Shown here: piece by piece, positions 15,375-23,347 of the stretch
Position numbering within the stretch: position 1 is the first letter of the stretch
Layout: every line of letters begins with the position of its first letter
Virus record (IMG/VR): IMGVR_UViG_3300025146_000064
Location: 1-24,863 of that record
Source of the DNA: a virus
Reading direction: 5' to 3' (one strand)
DNA length: 24,863 bases
Translations under genes and position numbers: made by a program
The notes under the pieces: generated by a model
What the model saw: only the letters and a program-made list of their open reading frames with translations
The model's database searches: none
Told to the model about the DNA's origin: nothing

Positions 15375-18300
15375 GTGGTAGTTCACTCAACACTCACAGG
15401 CGCAGATCTCCACCCGCCAGCGGGCGCGTACACTGCGGGCGCGCTTACGCTCACGGACAATCAACCGAACGCGATGCTTTGGCGTGAGCCGTCAGCGTCG
15501 CGTGTCATCCTTCGATACACGACCACGACGAGCGCTCACAGCTGGACCTTCGGAAACACAACCGACGCACCTGACGTGACCTTCGCTGGGCTCACGTCTT
15601 CAGAGTTCAATCTCGACTCGAGCCACATTCTGCTTTGCGACGGCAACACAATTCCGGCCGTTGACGCGGGACTCTGGATCCAGCGCACGGCTTCACTGTT
15701 CCACGGAATCGTCTGGGACGAAAGCGCCGACGAATGGGTCGCCGCGTCGGTCACAGCAGAACCGTGGGGCACGTCCGATCTCACGCTCATTGCGCTTCCA
15801 TTCCGCTGTGCAGGTGCGTTCGCTAACTCGTTGACTCTCGCCGAGCAGGGCAGTGACGTGGCCACAGGCGCGAATGTTGGCGCGCTCTACACAAAGGATG
15901 ACGCAGGAACCACACACTTATTCTACCGCGCGAACTCAAACGGCACGGTCTATCAGCTCACGCCGCCAGGTACCGCGATAGACCACGGCGGTCTCACAGG
16001 TCTCGGCGACGACGACCACACACAATACGCGCTACTTGCTGGACGCGCTGGCGGTCAAACATTGATCGGCGGCACAGCAGCAGGAAACGATCTCTCCTTC
16101 GAGACCACGTCGCACGCTACAAAGGGTACGTTTATCTGGACGGGTGCGTGCGACTGGAGCGTCGGCGGCGGCGTCGGAAGCGCGGCGCAAGTGCTCACGT
16201 CGAATGGCGCGGGCGCGGCTCCTACGTGGCAGGCTGTTGCTGGCGGCGGAGGCACGCTCGACGCAGCTTATGACTACGGTGGCGCTGGCGCGGGGCGCAC
16301 GATCACAGCGGACACCGGCGCCGTACTTATCACTGACGCGACGGCTGCGCGCACTGCGTATCTGCTACATATCGACAATGGCGCGGCCACATTCACAGGC
16401 ACGCCTCACGGGATCTTGGTTGATTTCGTAAGCGCCACGCAAATCTCGAACGCTGGCAACGTGTACGGCGCGCGCTTCGAGGGCAAGTCGAACGATGGTG
16501 CGGGTATGACTGTCGGCATCTCACTTGATAGTGGCTGGGATATCGGAATCGAAATTGCGTCGGCTAATCACGCGATCAAGCTCGCTGACGGCGCTGTACT
16601 TGGATCCGTCACCGGGTTGACAGCAGTTACAGGCACGCTCGCAATTCTCACTGGAACATTTGCCGGGACCTACGCACCAAGCAACGGCAGCGTGCACATT
16701 GGCGACGACCTCGGCAACGCGAGCGCCACATCGCAAGGCACTGGTTGCGTTGTTATCGGTTCGCAGGGGGCCTACGCGCGGAACGCCGCGGACTACGCGA
16801 TCGCGATCGGCTACTCCGCGAACGCGGCTTCGAGCTCAATCGCAATTGGCCACGTCGCCACAGCCTCAGCGACGGAGTCGATTGCAATCGGAAACAGCAC
16901 TCCGACGGCCGCGGGCGCACGAAGCATCGCGTTCGGTCGTGGCGCGAACGTTGGAAGCTCAGGCACCGAATCGATCGGTATCGGCTACGGCGTTTCGACG
17001 AACAACGCCAACTGCGTCGTGTTGGGTCGCGGTGCGACTTCAACCGCGGCGAATCAATTCGTGCTTGGCTCTAACGGTTACGAGACGAGCCAGGTATTCT
17101 TCGGCGAGGGTGTTGTTGCTGCAACAGTACCGACTTCAATCTCAATCAATCCAACTGGAGCCAGCGGCACTGATATAGCGGGCGGCTGTACGTTCTACCT
17201 CAACGGTGCGCGTGGCACTGGAACCGGTGTCGGTGGTGATCTCGTATTTCAAACCGCACCTCCCGGCGGAACAGGAAGCACTCCAGGTACGCTTACTGAG
17301 CGACTGCGAATTGACGATAACGGCATTGTGACTTTCTCATCTACGGCGAGTGTTCGTCACAATGGGCTGACGCTTGAGCTGAATGCTGATGCTGATGCTG
17401 GTACGGCGGAAACAGTATCACTGGGTCTGTCGTCCGGTGATGGCGCAACGACTCTGCACAAACATGCTTGGCGTGTCGTCTCGACGAACTCGTCCGTGCT
17501 GAATTATGTGCATACCGAGAATGGTGCTGTTTCGGCCTCGACAAATTTGCGCTTGGGTGATGCGTCATCGACGGCGACACAGACGTGTAATATTTATCTG
17601 CACTCGTCGAACGGCACGAATAGGTACGTGCTGTTCGCGCTGAATTCGTCAAATTCGTTCACAGTATCTTCAGATCCAGTAACAGCGGCTGGATTGAAAT
17701 TCTTTCTCGCGTCTGGCGCTGCGACTGGAGACGTTCTTCTTGGTTTCGACGGCGACGTGACAGACACGTATCTCGGGATCGACGATTCGGACGCTGACGC
17801 GTTTCTGATCGGCACTGGGACTACAGTCGGGTCCAACGTGGTTGCACGTATAGCGACTGGCGCAAGTGATCGTGGGGCACTTACTTGGAATTTGCCGGAT
17901 AATTTTACAACAGCGTACGTGCTGCGTGAGAGCGCAAATACGTACTTCTCGATCAACACGACGAATAGCAGCGAGCTTGTGGCTTTGGGCGTCTCCGGTG
18001 TAGGCACCACGACCGTGCAGGGCCTGGCAGTAATTGTGAACGCAGTTGGCGGAGCCCTCAATCTCGGTAGCGTGAACACGACCAAACTGTCGCTAATCGT
18101 ACCGGACAACACGACCTCTGCTTTCGTGCTGACAGAAGGTGCCAACGAATATATCGAGCTCAAGACAACCAACACGGCCGAACGGCTGACGCTCGGCTTC
18201 AATCAGCAAATCGTGCTCGATGAAGCCGGCGACTGGATCTCGTTCAATTCGCTCGTCGGCGCGGCGATCGACCAAACGCTTTACTGCAAGACCGCGTCAC

Positions 18301-18620
18301 TCAACACAGCAAGCACGAGTCCTGCGATGCTTGCGTCTCTTGCGACAGCCAGCAACACGAGCGGTTGGGCTGAAGCGCGAGTTGCGTGCAGACAATCGAC
18401 GGACTCGGCCGCATACGTGATTCGCGTGAAGTGGGAGAACGCTGCGGGTACAGTCACGCTTGGAACGGTCGCGACAGATTGGAGCGATGAGGATGCAAGC
18501 ATTTCGGGCAATGCAGTGACGTTTGTCGCGAGCGGCGCCAACGTGACGGTACAAGTGACGCCCGCAAACGCGACTTCAATGAATTGGGTTGCGAGCTTTG
18601 ACTTGCAAGGAGTGGTGTAA
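15375..18620 (+). CDS. Long tail fibre with YadA-like and beta repeats
   Basis: A 1081-residue protein, the largest in the window, starting with GTG at 15375 with GAGG about 10 nt upstream. Near residue 204 it has HGGLTGLGDDDHTQYALLAG followed by QTLIGG, a well-known phage fibre motif that lies before trimeric shafts. Residues about 475-565 carry YadA/Hep_Hag-type head repeats (AIAIG, SIAIG, SIAIG, SIAFG, SIGIG at irregular 14-18 residue spacing). Residues 842-872 and 911-941 form a second repeat with DN-x-T-x-A-(Y/F)-VL and a TTN-x-x-E core. The last 80 residues are a separate beta-rich tip with WAEARVACRQ. It is probably the trimeric receptor-binding fibre. No chaperone or peptidase domain is seen. 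Confidence 0.8.
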   Translation: MVVHSTLTGADLHPPAGAYTAGALTLTDNQPNAMLWREPSASRVILRYTTTTSAHSWTFGNTTDAPDVTFAGLTSSEFNLDSSHILLCDGNTIPAVDAGLWIQRTASLFHGIVWDESADEWVAASVTAEPWGTSDLTLIALPFRCAGAFANSLTLAEQGSDVATGANVGALYTKDDAGTTHLFYRANSNGTVYQLTPPGTAIDHGGLTGLGDDDHTQYALLAGRAGGQTLIGGTAAGNDLSFETTSHATKGTFIWTGACDWSVGGGVGSAAQVLTSNGAGAAPTWQAVAGGGGTLDAAYDYGGAGAGRTITADTGAVLITDATAARTAYLLHIDNGAATFTGTPHGILVDFVSATQISNAGNVYGARFEGKSNDGAGMTVGISLDSGWDIGIEIASANHAIKLADGAVLGSVTGLTAVTGTLAILTGTFAGTYAPSNGSVHIGDDLGNASATSQGTGCVVIGSQGAYARNAADYAIAIGYSANAASSSIAIGHVATASATESIAIGNSTPTAAGARSIAFGRGANVGSSGTESIGIGYGVSTNNANCVVLGRGATSTAANQFVLGSNGYETSQVFFGEGVVAATVPTSISINPTGASGTDIAGGCTFYLNGARGTGTGVGGDLVFQTAPPGGTGSTPGTLTERLRIDDNGIVTFSSTASVRHNGLTLELNADADAGTAETVSLGLSSGDGATTLHKHAWRVVSTNSSVLNYVHTENGAVSASTNLRLGDASSTATQTCNIYLHSSNGTNRYVLFALNSSNSFTVSSDPVTAAGLKFFLASGAATGDVLLGFDGDVTDTYLGIDDSDADAFLIGTGTTVGSNVVARIATGASDRGALTWNLPDNFTTAYVLRESANTYFSINTTNSSELVALGVSGVGTTTVQGLAVIVNAVGGALNLGSVNTTKLSLIVPDNTTSAFVLTEGANEYIELKTTNTAERLTLGFNQQIVLDEAGDWISFNSLVGAAIDQTLYCKTASLNTASTSPAMLASLATASNTSGWAEARVACRQSTDSAAYVIRVKWENAAGTVTLGTVATDWSDEDASISGNAVTFVASGANVTVQVTPANATSMNWVASFDLQGVV
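16797..17072 (+). repeat. YadA/Hep_Hag-like coding repeats
   Basis: These are degenerate repeats within the fibre gene coding for units with a core S-I-A-I-G, spaced about 14-18 residues. The five clearest cores are AIAIG, SIAIG, SIAIG, SIAFG and SIGIG, followed by two weaker ones (CVVLG and FVLGS). The pattern is that of trimeric autotransporter head domains, which form left-handed beta rolls. At DNA level the units have diverged and are not simple tandem copies. Confidence 0.6.
17898..18197 (+). repeat. Two-copy 31-residue repeat in fibre
   Basis: Two copies (17898-17990 and 18105-18197) encode aligned segments of about 31 residues. Both begin DN(F/T)TT(A/S)A(Y/F)VL, continue through an E-x-AN-x-Y motif and end with a TTN motif and a LG. 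They are separated by a 38-residue Gly/Val/Asn-rich spacer. They are likely repeated strands of a beta-helical shaft. Confidence 0.6.
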
Positions 18621-18881
18621 ATGGCGACGAAACAGGTGAACGCGATTAGCCTAACGATTCGTTTCGAGGTTCCGATCGTGTACCCACTATCAGTGGCAGC
18701 GGCGATCGAATGGGAGGCGTCGGGCCTCAGCGAGATGGGTGGTCGGCACGCGTCATTGAGCGGATCGATTCCGAGCGGCTCGGTAACGATCGCGCAAATC
18801 ATCAGCGCGTTGAAGGCACAGCTACAGGCGCAGCTTGAAAACGAAGGCTCGGGCAATCACACTGTTGTGGATCGTGCGTAA
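18621..18881 (+). CDS. Small fibre-associated protein, unknown
   Basis: An 86-residue protein directly following the fibre stop (TAAATG) with AAGGAG upstream. The sequence has a beta-like N-terminal half (ISLTIRFEVPIVYPL) and a C-terminal helix AQIISALKAQLQAQLENEG with an Ala/Gln/Leu heptad pattern. It might be a small fibre-tip subunit or a fibre assembly factor; neither can be shown. There is no signal peptide. Strong ribosome site and tight spacing support a real gene. Confidence 0.6.
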   Translation: MATKQVNAISLTIRFEVPIVYPLSVAAAIEWEASGLSEMGGRHASLSGSIPSGSVTIAQIISALKAQLQAQLENEGSGNHTVVDRA

Positions 18882-18894
18882 AGGAGACGAATCA

Positions 18895-19551
18895 ATGAGA
18901 ACCTTGTTTGTCTGTCTAGCTTTCTCGCTGTGGCCTGCACTTGCGGTCGCCGCACTCCCGGGCTTACCTGTCGATCTCGGCGCACCGCAAAACTACGCGC
19001 GCGCCGGTCAGTGCACGGCGGGTCACGAGGTCTACGTTGCCACGCCAGGAACGAGCTACGTGCGCACGTCTACAGCGATCTCAGCAGACAACTGGAATCG
19101 TCCAATGCTCGTGCCGTTCGGTTCGCTCGTCAGTCTCACGTGCGACGCTGACGTGATCGCGTGTTGGGTGCAGGCTGAAGCGACAATCACTTCGACAACC
19201 GGCGTGCTCACCGACGCGGGATCTACGAGCGGCGAGACTGTCGGGATTGGCGGGTGCTTCAAGATTGAAGCCGGGAGCTATCGCGATCAAACACTCTGGC
19301 GTTCGGCGTCGATGCCGAGCACCGACTACGGTAACGCACACCGACAGCTCTCGACGCGTGACATCTCGTGCGATTCGACTGACGCAGAGACTTCAGCCGC
19401 AATCGACGGCTACCCGTGCGATGCAGCGTCAGACTGTTACTACACAGCGACGACGTGCACGAGCGCGAACGGTACGCCCGCTGGAAACTTCCTTGCGCTT
19501 CGCCCGGCAGCTGCGAGCGCGACTTCGTGTTGGTTCTGCCTGGAGCGCTAA
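18895..19551 (+). CDS. Cys-rich protein with Sec signal peptide
   Basis: A 218-residue protein. I use the ATG at 18895 because AAGGAG lies nine bases upstream; an earlier in-frame start at 18835 would add a non-signal segment and no better ribosome site. The N-terminus is a clear Sec-type signal: MRTLFVCLAFSLWPALAVAA, with a likely cut at AVA-A. The mature part holds ten cysteines, with a cluster in its second half (ISC, YPC, SDC, TTC, then SC and FC near the end), suggesting disulphide bonds formed in the periplasm. I do not recognise a domain. It sits in the tail-tip operon between the fibre and a LamG-like protein, and its stop overlaps the next start as TAATG. Possible roles include an exported adhesin or a superinfection factor; none is supported further. 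Confidence 0.7.
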   Translation: MRTLFVCLAFSLWPALAVAALPGLPVDLGAPQNYARAGQCTAGHEVYVATPGTSYVRTSTAISADNWNRPMLVPFGSLVSLTCDADVIACWVQAEATITSTTGVLTDAGSTSGETVGIGGCFKIEAGSYRDQTLWRSASMPSTDYGNAHRQLSTRDISCDSTDAETSAAIDGYPCDAASDCYYTATTCTSANGTPAGNFLALRPAAASATSCWFCLER

Positions 19552-20507
19552 TGAGACGCGTGTCTACAGCACTTGCAATCGCCTGTGTGACGGTCTTCGG
19601 GCTCGTGCAATTACCGGCATACTTTGAAGATCAACTTGCGCTTGCGTCGAATTCGCGTCTACGCGGTCACTCCTCACTTCCTAGTGCCCGTGGGGGCAGC
19701 GCTCAAAGCCATCGATCTGATGCGAGCGCGTCTGACACCGGGCCTCCCGATACCGGCATCAACATCTTCGAGAGCTTCACGTGGGACTATTCTTGGAGCG
19801 GTCATCAGGCCGCCATGGCACAGTGGATCTCGAGTTCACCCGACGGAGGTGTCACGCTCGCCGGTGTGGATGCGTCGGTGCCTGCCTCGATCGATCAATC
19901 AACAGCGGGCCTGACTGTGTCTGGCGGAATCGGCGAACACCGTGAAAACAAGGCCGTGGCCTACGGTGCCGGGACGGCGGGCTTCGTGAACGCGAGCTCT
20001 CTCACGTGGAGCAATGGAGACGACTGGCACGCGCGATTCCTGGTCAGCATGGCGGGAGTCACAAGCGGCAGTTACTTGCTCGAGTGCGCCGTTGGGTCCA
20101 CCGATTTTGCGCGGATCCAGATCACCGGAAGCACGTCGAAGACGGTGAATATTTACGTGCGTGACGATAACGACGGGACAAATTTCAACAAGAGCTCGGG
20201 CGTCTTCGCGAGCTCGGCCGGTTGGCAACTGATCGACCTGAGCTACTGTCACGATTGCGGTGCGGGTGGCTTTTCAGAAGCGAAGGTCTACGTCAACGGT
20301 GACGACCTGTCTCCAGCAGTGCATACCGCCGCGATCTCGTTTACTGGCGCGTGTGCTCTCGCCACATACGGACTCGGCGTCGGCTCCACCCGTTCTGGCA
20401 CGTCGGCGTATACTGGTACCAGTCGCGTATTGTTCGTTGGCGTGCGATTCGGTGCGGCGATGTCACTGGCGCAACACCAGGCGGACGCCGTGAGCGTGGG
20501 GCTGTAG
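19551..20507 (+). CDS. Signal-bearing LamG-like (ConA-fold) protein
   Basis: A 318-residue protein starting at the TAATG overlap at 19551; an earlier in-frame start at 19416 lies inside the preceding gene and gives an unlikely N-terminus. The first 25 residues (MRRVSTALAIACVTVFGLVQ) are a signal sequence or signal anchor without an obvious cleavage site. A Ser/Gly/Arg/Asp-rich linker follows (about residues 34-70). The rest is beta-rich with LamG/concanavalin-like features: WSNGDDWHARFLVSM, ARIQITGS, NIYVRDDNDG, WQLIDLSYC and KVYVNGDDLSP, in which a tyrosine strand precedes an NG turn, as in LamG. It could be a surface or virion lectin. The adjacent gene also ends in such a fold. Confidence 0.65.
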   Translation: MRRVSTALAIACVTVFGLVQLPAYFEDQLALASNSRLRGHSSLPSARGGSAQSHRSDASASDTGPPDTGINIFESFTWDYSWSGHQAAMAQWISSSPDGGVTLAGVDASVPASIDQSTAGLTVSGGIGEHRENKAVAYGAGTAGFVNASSLTWSNGDDWHARFLVSMAGVTSGSYLLECAVGSTDFARIQITGSTSKTVNIYVRDDNDGTNFNKSSGVFASSAGWQLIDLSYCHDCGAGGFSEAKVYVNGDDLSPAVHTAAISFTGACALATYGLGVGSTRSGTSAYTGTSRVLFVGVRFGAAMSLAQHQADAVSVGL

Positions 20508-20517
20508 CTGAAATCGA

Positions 20518-22176
20518 ATGGTTTATTCGAGCACACAACTCTCGACGGACGAGATCGCGGCTGAAGCGAGCGGCGAGCACTTGATCCTCGCGCACAACGT
20601 CATTCGTGACGCTTCAATGCGCGAGTGGCACGCTGTAGATCTCACGCTTGGCGTGCCGCTCGACGTGACTGATGCTGCGTATCCACAGCGTCACACCTAC
20701 GACGGCAAGCGATCCACGATTTCACGCCCCACAGACGAGACTACCAGTGTCTACTGGTTGTATTATCAGTGGACCGCCGGCGTCACGATCGACACGATTT
20801 ATATTTCACTCGGTGGCTGCGCCGCATCGCTAAGCGTGGTCGTAGAGATTGCGGACGACTTCAATCCGAGCACGAACCGAATCGCGATCTACTCGCAATC
20901 AACTGCGCTGTCCGGCGCAACAATCCTTGCGCTCGACCTCGACAACGACGCCGGAGGGCCGAGCAGTTTGCATCAACGATTCTCGAACGTGCAGGCCCTG
21001 CGTATCACCCTCACAAACACCGACGGATCGAACACGATTCCACAAGTGCGCCAAGTGTTCGCCGGCCGACGTCGCCAACTAAACGGTCGCGCGAGTATGC
21101 CGTGGGACGAAAAACCGTTTCGCTCGCATGTCGCCGAGACCGCAGGTAGCGGACGTCAGCTCGGAAGCTGGATCGAGCAAACGGGACTGCGCGTATTCGA
21201 TGGATCGTATCTGGCGGTCACTGGTTCGACGCGCTACCAGACGCTTGATGACGCGGTGACGATTCGCGCAATCGCGAGCGACTCGAAGCTCGGAACGCGC
21301 GCCGTGGTCTTTGTTGAGAATCCAGCAACTGCGCGCAACGCCGGATCACACGTCGCCTATCTCGGATTCTTCGACGCGGGTCTTGCGGCGCCGACGCACG
21401 GTCCATTCACGCGACGTGTTTCACTTGATTTTATCGAGCAGCCGCCAGGCCTCGAGCAAGATCCACCAACAGGAATCGTTGGCGATACGTTCGAGTTCGA
21501 CGGCTTCAACGAGTACTTATCAGTGGCACACGTGAGCGGGCAGCTCTTGTCTGGTGCGTTTACCGCGGCCTTCTGGACGTACACAACAGAAACCAACGCC
21601 AACGACCAGTTCGTCTCGAAAGAGAATGTGAGCGATCGCGGTTTCGCTATTAAACATGCGGCGTCATTTTGGGACCGGCTGCGCGTGCATATCGCAACGA
21701 GCGCATCCGACCAAGGAACCTACGGCGCGTGGAACGGCATACTTGCAAATCTAGTGTGGCAGCACTTCGTCGTCGTGTTCGATGGATCTCTGAGCGGCAA
21801 CGCGAATCGTCTGAAGGTGTTCCTCAATGGCGTGCTGCTTACCGCGGACGCGTACGTGGGTACGATTCCGGCGACGCTCTATCCTAGTGTCGCGCCAATT
21901 CGGTTTGGAGCTGGCGCTGGTGGTATAGGGGCACTAGACGGCAAGCTGCACAACGCAGCCGTGTTTAACGCCGCGCTCTCTGCCGCACAAGTTGCTGCGG
22001 TCTACAACTACCGGTCCAACGACTTGCGAGATCTCTCGTTCAGCGGATCGTTGATCTGCTATCCCGGACTGATTGATCCAGAAACCGCGTTTCCAACAAT
22101 CACGGATTACGCCGGGCTCAGCTCAGGTATAGCCGTGGATATGGAAGCGGCAGACATCACCGAGGATCGACCGTGA
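20518..22176 (+). CDS. Distal-tail paralogue fused to LamG domain (copy 2)
   Basis: A 552-residue protein starting at ATG 20518 with no clear Shine-Dalgarno site. Residues about 20-320 repeat the protein at 12292-13209 over its whole length: IDTIYISLGG matches IDTLAINL, VFAGRRRQLN matches IFVGRRRQLS, LDDAVTIRA matches LNDEIEIRS, VVFVENPATA matches VCFVLDPSTA and SLDFIEQPPG matches SFNFREVPP. A short Pro-rich linker (EQDPPTGIVGDTF) joins it to a LamG-like domain at about residues 325-525: FEFDGFNEYLSVAHVS, AFTAAFWTYT, WQHFVVVFDGS, RLKVFLNGVLL and KLHNAAVFNAALSAAQV. It is most likely a tail-tip receptor-binding subunit that docks through the duplicated ring domain. Confidence 0.75.
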   Translation: MVYSSTQLSTDEIAAEASGEHLILAHNVIRDASMREWHAVDLTLGVPLDVTDAAYPQRHTYDGKRSTISRPTDETTSVYWLYYQWTAGVTIDTIYISLGGCAASLSVVVEIADDFNPSTNRIAIYSQSTALSGATILALDLDNDAGGPSSLHQRFSNVQALRITLTNTDGSNTIPQVRQVFAGRRRQLNGRASMPWDEKPFRSHVAETAGSGRQLGSWIEQTGLRVFDGSYLAVTGSTRYQTLDDAVTIRAIASDSKLGTRAVVFVENPATARNAGSHVAYLGFFDAGLAAPTHGPFTRRVSLDFIEQPPGLEQDPPTGIVGDTFEFDGFNEYLSVAHVSGQLLSGAFTAAFWTYTTETNANDQFVSKENVSDRGFAIKHAASFWDRLRVHIATSASDQGTYGAWNGILANLVWQHFVVVFDGSLSGNANRLKVFLNGVLLTADAYVGTIPATLYPSVAPIRFGAGAGGIGALDGKLHNAAVFNAALSAAQVAAVYNYRSNDLRDLSFSGSLICYPGLIDPETAFPTITDYAGLSSGIAVDMEAADITEDRP

Positions 22177-22274
22177 CTGCAAGCTTGCGTCGCATTCGTG
22201 GATTCGCGCACACTGAGCCCGTGAATCACGTCGTCCGCGTCTTTCGCCTGACAAGGAAAAGCGACAGTGCGTGA
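22173..22274 (+). CDS. Possible 33-residue small ORF
   Basis: A GTG overlapping the previous stop (GTGA, 22173-22176) opens a 33-codon frame ending TGA at 22272-22274, which itself overlaps the next gene start. The product would be basic (RRIRGF, VRVFRLTRKS). It fills the otherwise unexplained 90-bp gap and uses the same overlap style as its neighbours. It could equally be untranslated spacer carrying the ribosome site of the next gene. Confidence 0.3.
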   Translation: MTASLRRIRGFAHTEPVNHVVRVFRLTRKSDSA

Positions 22275-22521
22275 CGATGAATCCAACGCGGTCGCGCTCG
22301 CTGAGATTCGGATGCGGCTCCAAAGCATCGACGAAAAACTCACGGCGTTAGGCGAAGACAAACGAGAGCTCTCGGCGCGACTCGACGGTGTAGACTCTGA
22401 AGTGCACGGTCTAAAACTTGAGCTCGCGCGCTTGAAAACGATTGGAATTTTCGCGGGACTCGGCGCCGTCGGTGGAGGCGGAGCTCTCGGCGCAATTTTG
22501 AAGCTACTCGCTGGCGGGTAG
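22267..22521 (+). CDS. XhlA-like coiled-coil membrane protein
   Basis: An 84-residue protein with GTG at 22267, preceded by AGGA. Residues about 8-55 are a heptad-type coiled coil (LAEIRMRLQSIDEKLTALG, then LDGVDSEVHGLKLELARL). Residues 58-82 are a Gly-rich membrane segment. This N-out coiled coil plus C-terminal membrane helix layout is that of XhlA-type proteins, which are encoded beside holins and help in host lysis. The protein could also be an i-spanin-like or antiholin component; the layout alone does not decide. It precedes a two-membrane-segment holin candidate by 14 nt. Confidence 0.6.
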   Translation: MRDDESNAVALAEIRMRLQSIDEKLTALGEDKRELSARLDGVDSEVHGLKLELARLKTIGIFAGLGAVGGGGALGAILKLLAGG

Positions 22522-22535
22522 CTAGGAGAAGAACA

Positions 22536-22724
22536 GTGCAGTTGATCAAACTTGAACCCCGAAAACAAAGCGTCGTACTCGCGATCCTTTCGCTCGTCGC
22601 GCTTGCCGCGCACATCGGCACGTCTCTCGTGTCAGGCTCAGCGATTGACTGGGGCACGACCGTCGTCGCTGCTGGTACTGCTCTAGCGGTTCTTGCTCGC
22701 GGCTCGCAGGCGCCGGGAGCGTGA
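22536..22724 (+). CDS. Holin candidate (class II-like)
   Basis: A 62-residue protein with GTG at 22536 and a good AGGAGA site. After a charged N-terminus (KLEPRK) come two hydrophobic segments: SVVLAILSLVALAAHIGTSL at about residues 12-31 and TTVVAAGTALAVLA at about 41-54. The size, charged ends and two membrane segments suit a class II holin, which permeabilises the inner membrane to release or activate the endolysin. The stop overlaps the next start as GTGA. No endolysin gene follows in the window, so the call rests on layout. Confidence 0.55.
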   Translation: MQLIKLEPRKQSVVLAILSLVALAAHIGTSLVSGSAIDWGTTVVAAGTALAVLARGSQAPGA

Positions 22725-22960
22725 CAGTGCGAGCTCTACCGCAAACCGAATCGCTGACGCTCTCCGAGCTTTGGAAACGCATCACGCGACTCGAAGCTCA
22801 ACACGCAAAGATCGTTGCGCGACTCGGCGACATGTCCGAAGTGCTCGACGAGCTCGGCGATCGCGAAGACGCAAGCGACAGCACGCAAGGCGTTGACGAC
22901 GATCTGCTCGCAGTTCTCGATCCACAACCTCGGCGAAAACGCCGACGTTCAAGCGGCTGA
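22721..22960 (+). CDS. Small coiled-coil protein with basic tail
   Basis: A 79-residue protein starting at a GTGA overlap with the holin candidate. Residues about 12-48 are a coiled coil (LTLSELWKRITRLEAQHAKI followed by VARLGDMSEVLDEL). An acidic stretch (DREDASDSTQGVDDD) and a basic end RRKRRRSSG follow. There is no membrane segment. The role is unknown; placement suggests a lysis-cassette accessory or a link to the metallopeptidase gene. It is translationally coupled to its upstream neighbour. Confidence 0.55.
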   Translation: MTVRALPQTESLTLSELWKRITRLEAQHAKIVARLGDMSEVLDELGDREDASDSTQGVDDDLLAVLDPQPRRKRRRSSG

Positions 22961-22978
22961 TTTACAGCTTGGAGGCTC

Positions 22979-23347
22979 ATGACACGCGCTGAGATTCTGA
23001 TGTTTCTCCGCACCAAAGCCGACGCGCTTGGTCTTCGCGATTGGACCATCGAGCTCTCAGACATGCCAGCGGACCCGGAACACGAAGCCGATATCGACTT
23101 CGACGAACACAAACGAACGGCTGTCTTGCGTGTCTGTTCGGGCTTCAGCGATTTAACGCTAACAGAGCAGCGCGGACTGCTTGTGCACGAACTTGCGCAT
23201 CTGGTTCTTGATCCGATCGACGCTGTGATCGATCAAGCGTGCGAAGCTATGCGAAGCGCCGAAGCTCGGAAGATGCTTCGCACAGCTTACGACGCAGCAA
23301 ACGAGCGTGTCGCGTGGGCCTTGGCGCGTGCGGTTGTGGGGATCTGA
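22979..23347 (+). CDS. Small zinc metallopeptidase (HELAH)
   Basis: A 122-residue protein with GGAGG seven bases upstream of ATG 22979. The key motif is LLVHELAHLVLDP, giving a zincin HExxH with His70, Glu71 and His74 as predicted zinc ligands and catalytic residue. The upstream segment DWTIELSDMP and the strand RTAVLRVCSG are like phage-encoded short metallopeptidases of unknown target. The third ligand is not evident; Glu in the C-terminal helix NERVAWALARA is one possibility. It ends with a TGATG overlap to the metallophosphoesterase gene. It might process a virion or host protein, but no lysis enzyme signature is present. Confidence 0.7.
   Translation: MTRAEILMFLRTKADALGLRDWTIELSDMPADPEHEADIDFDEHKRTAVLRVCSGFSDLTLTEQRGLLVHELAHLVLDPIDAVIDQACEAMRSAEARKMLRTAYDAANERVAWALARAVVGI

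Noticed and set aside
18835-18894. Upstream start for the Cys-rich secreted protein
   Set aside because: It begins within the previous gene, lacks a good ribosome site and would bury the signal peptide; ATG 18895 has AAGGAG.
19416-19550. Upstream start for the LamG-like signal-bearing protein
   Set aside because: It lies wholly inside the preceding gene and gives a non-signal, Arg/Cys-rich leader; the TAATG start at 19551 fits better.
23239-23346. Upstream start for the metallophosphoesterase
   Set aside because: It overlaps most of the peptidase C-terminus; the TGATG start at 23347 matches the operon style and places the zinc ribbon near the N-terminus.
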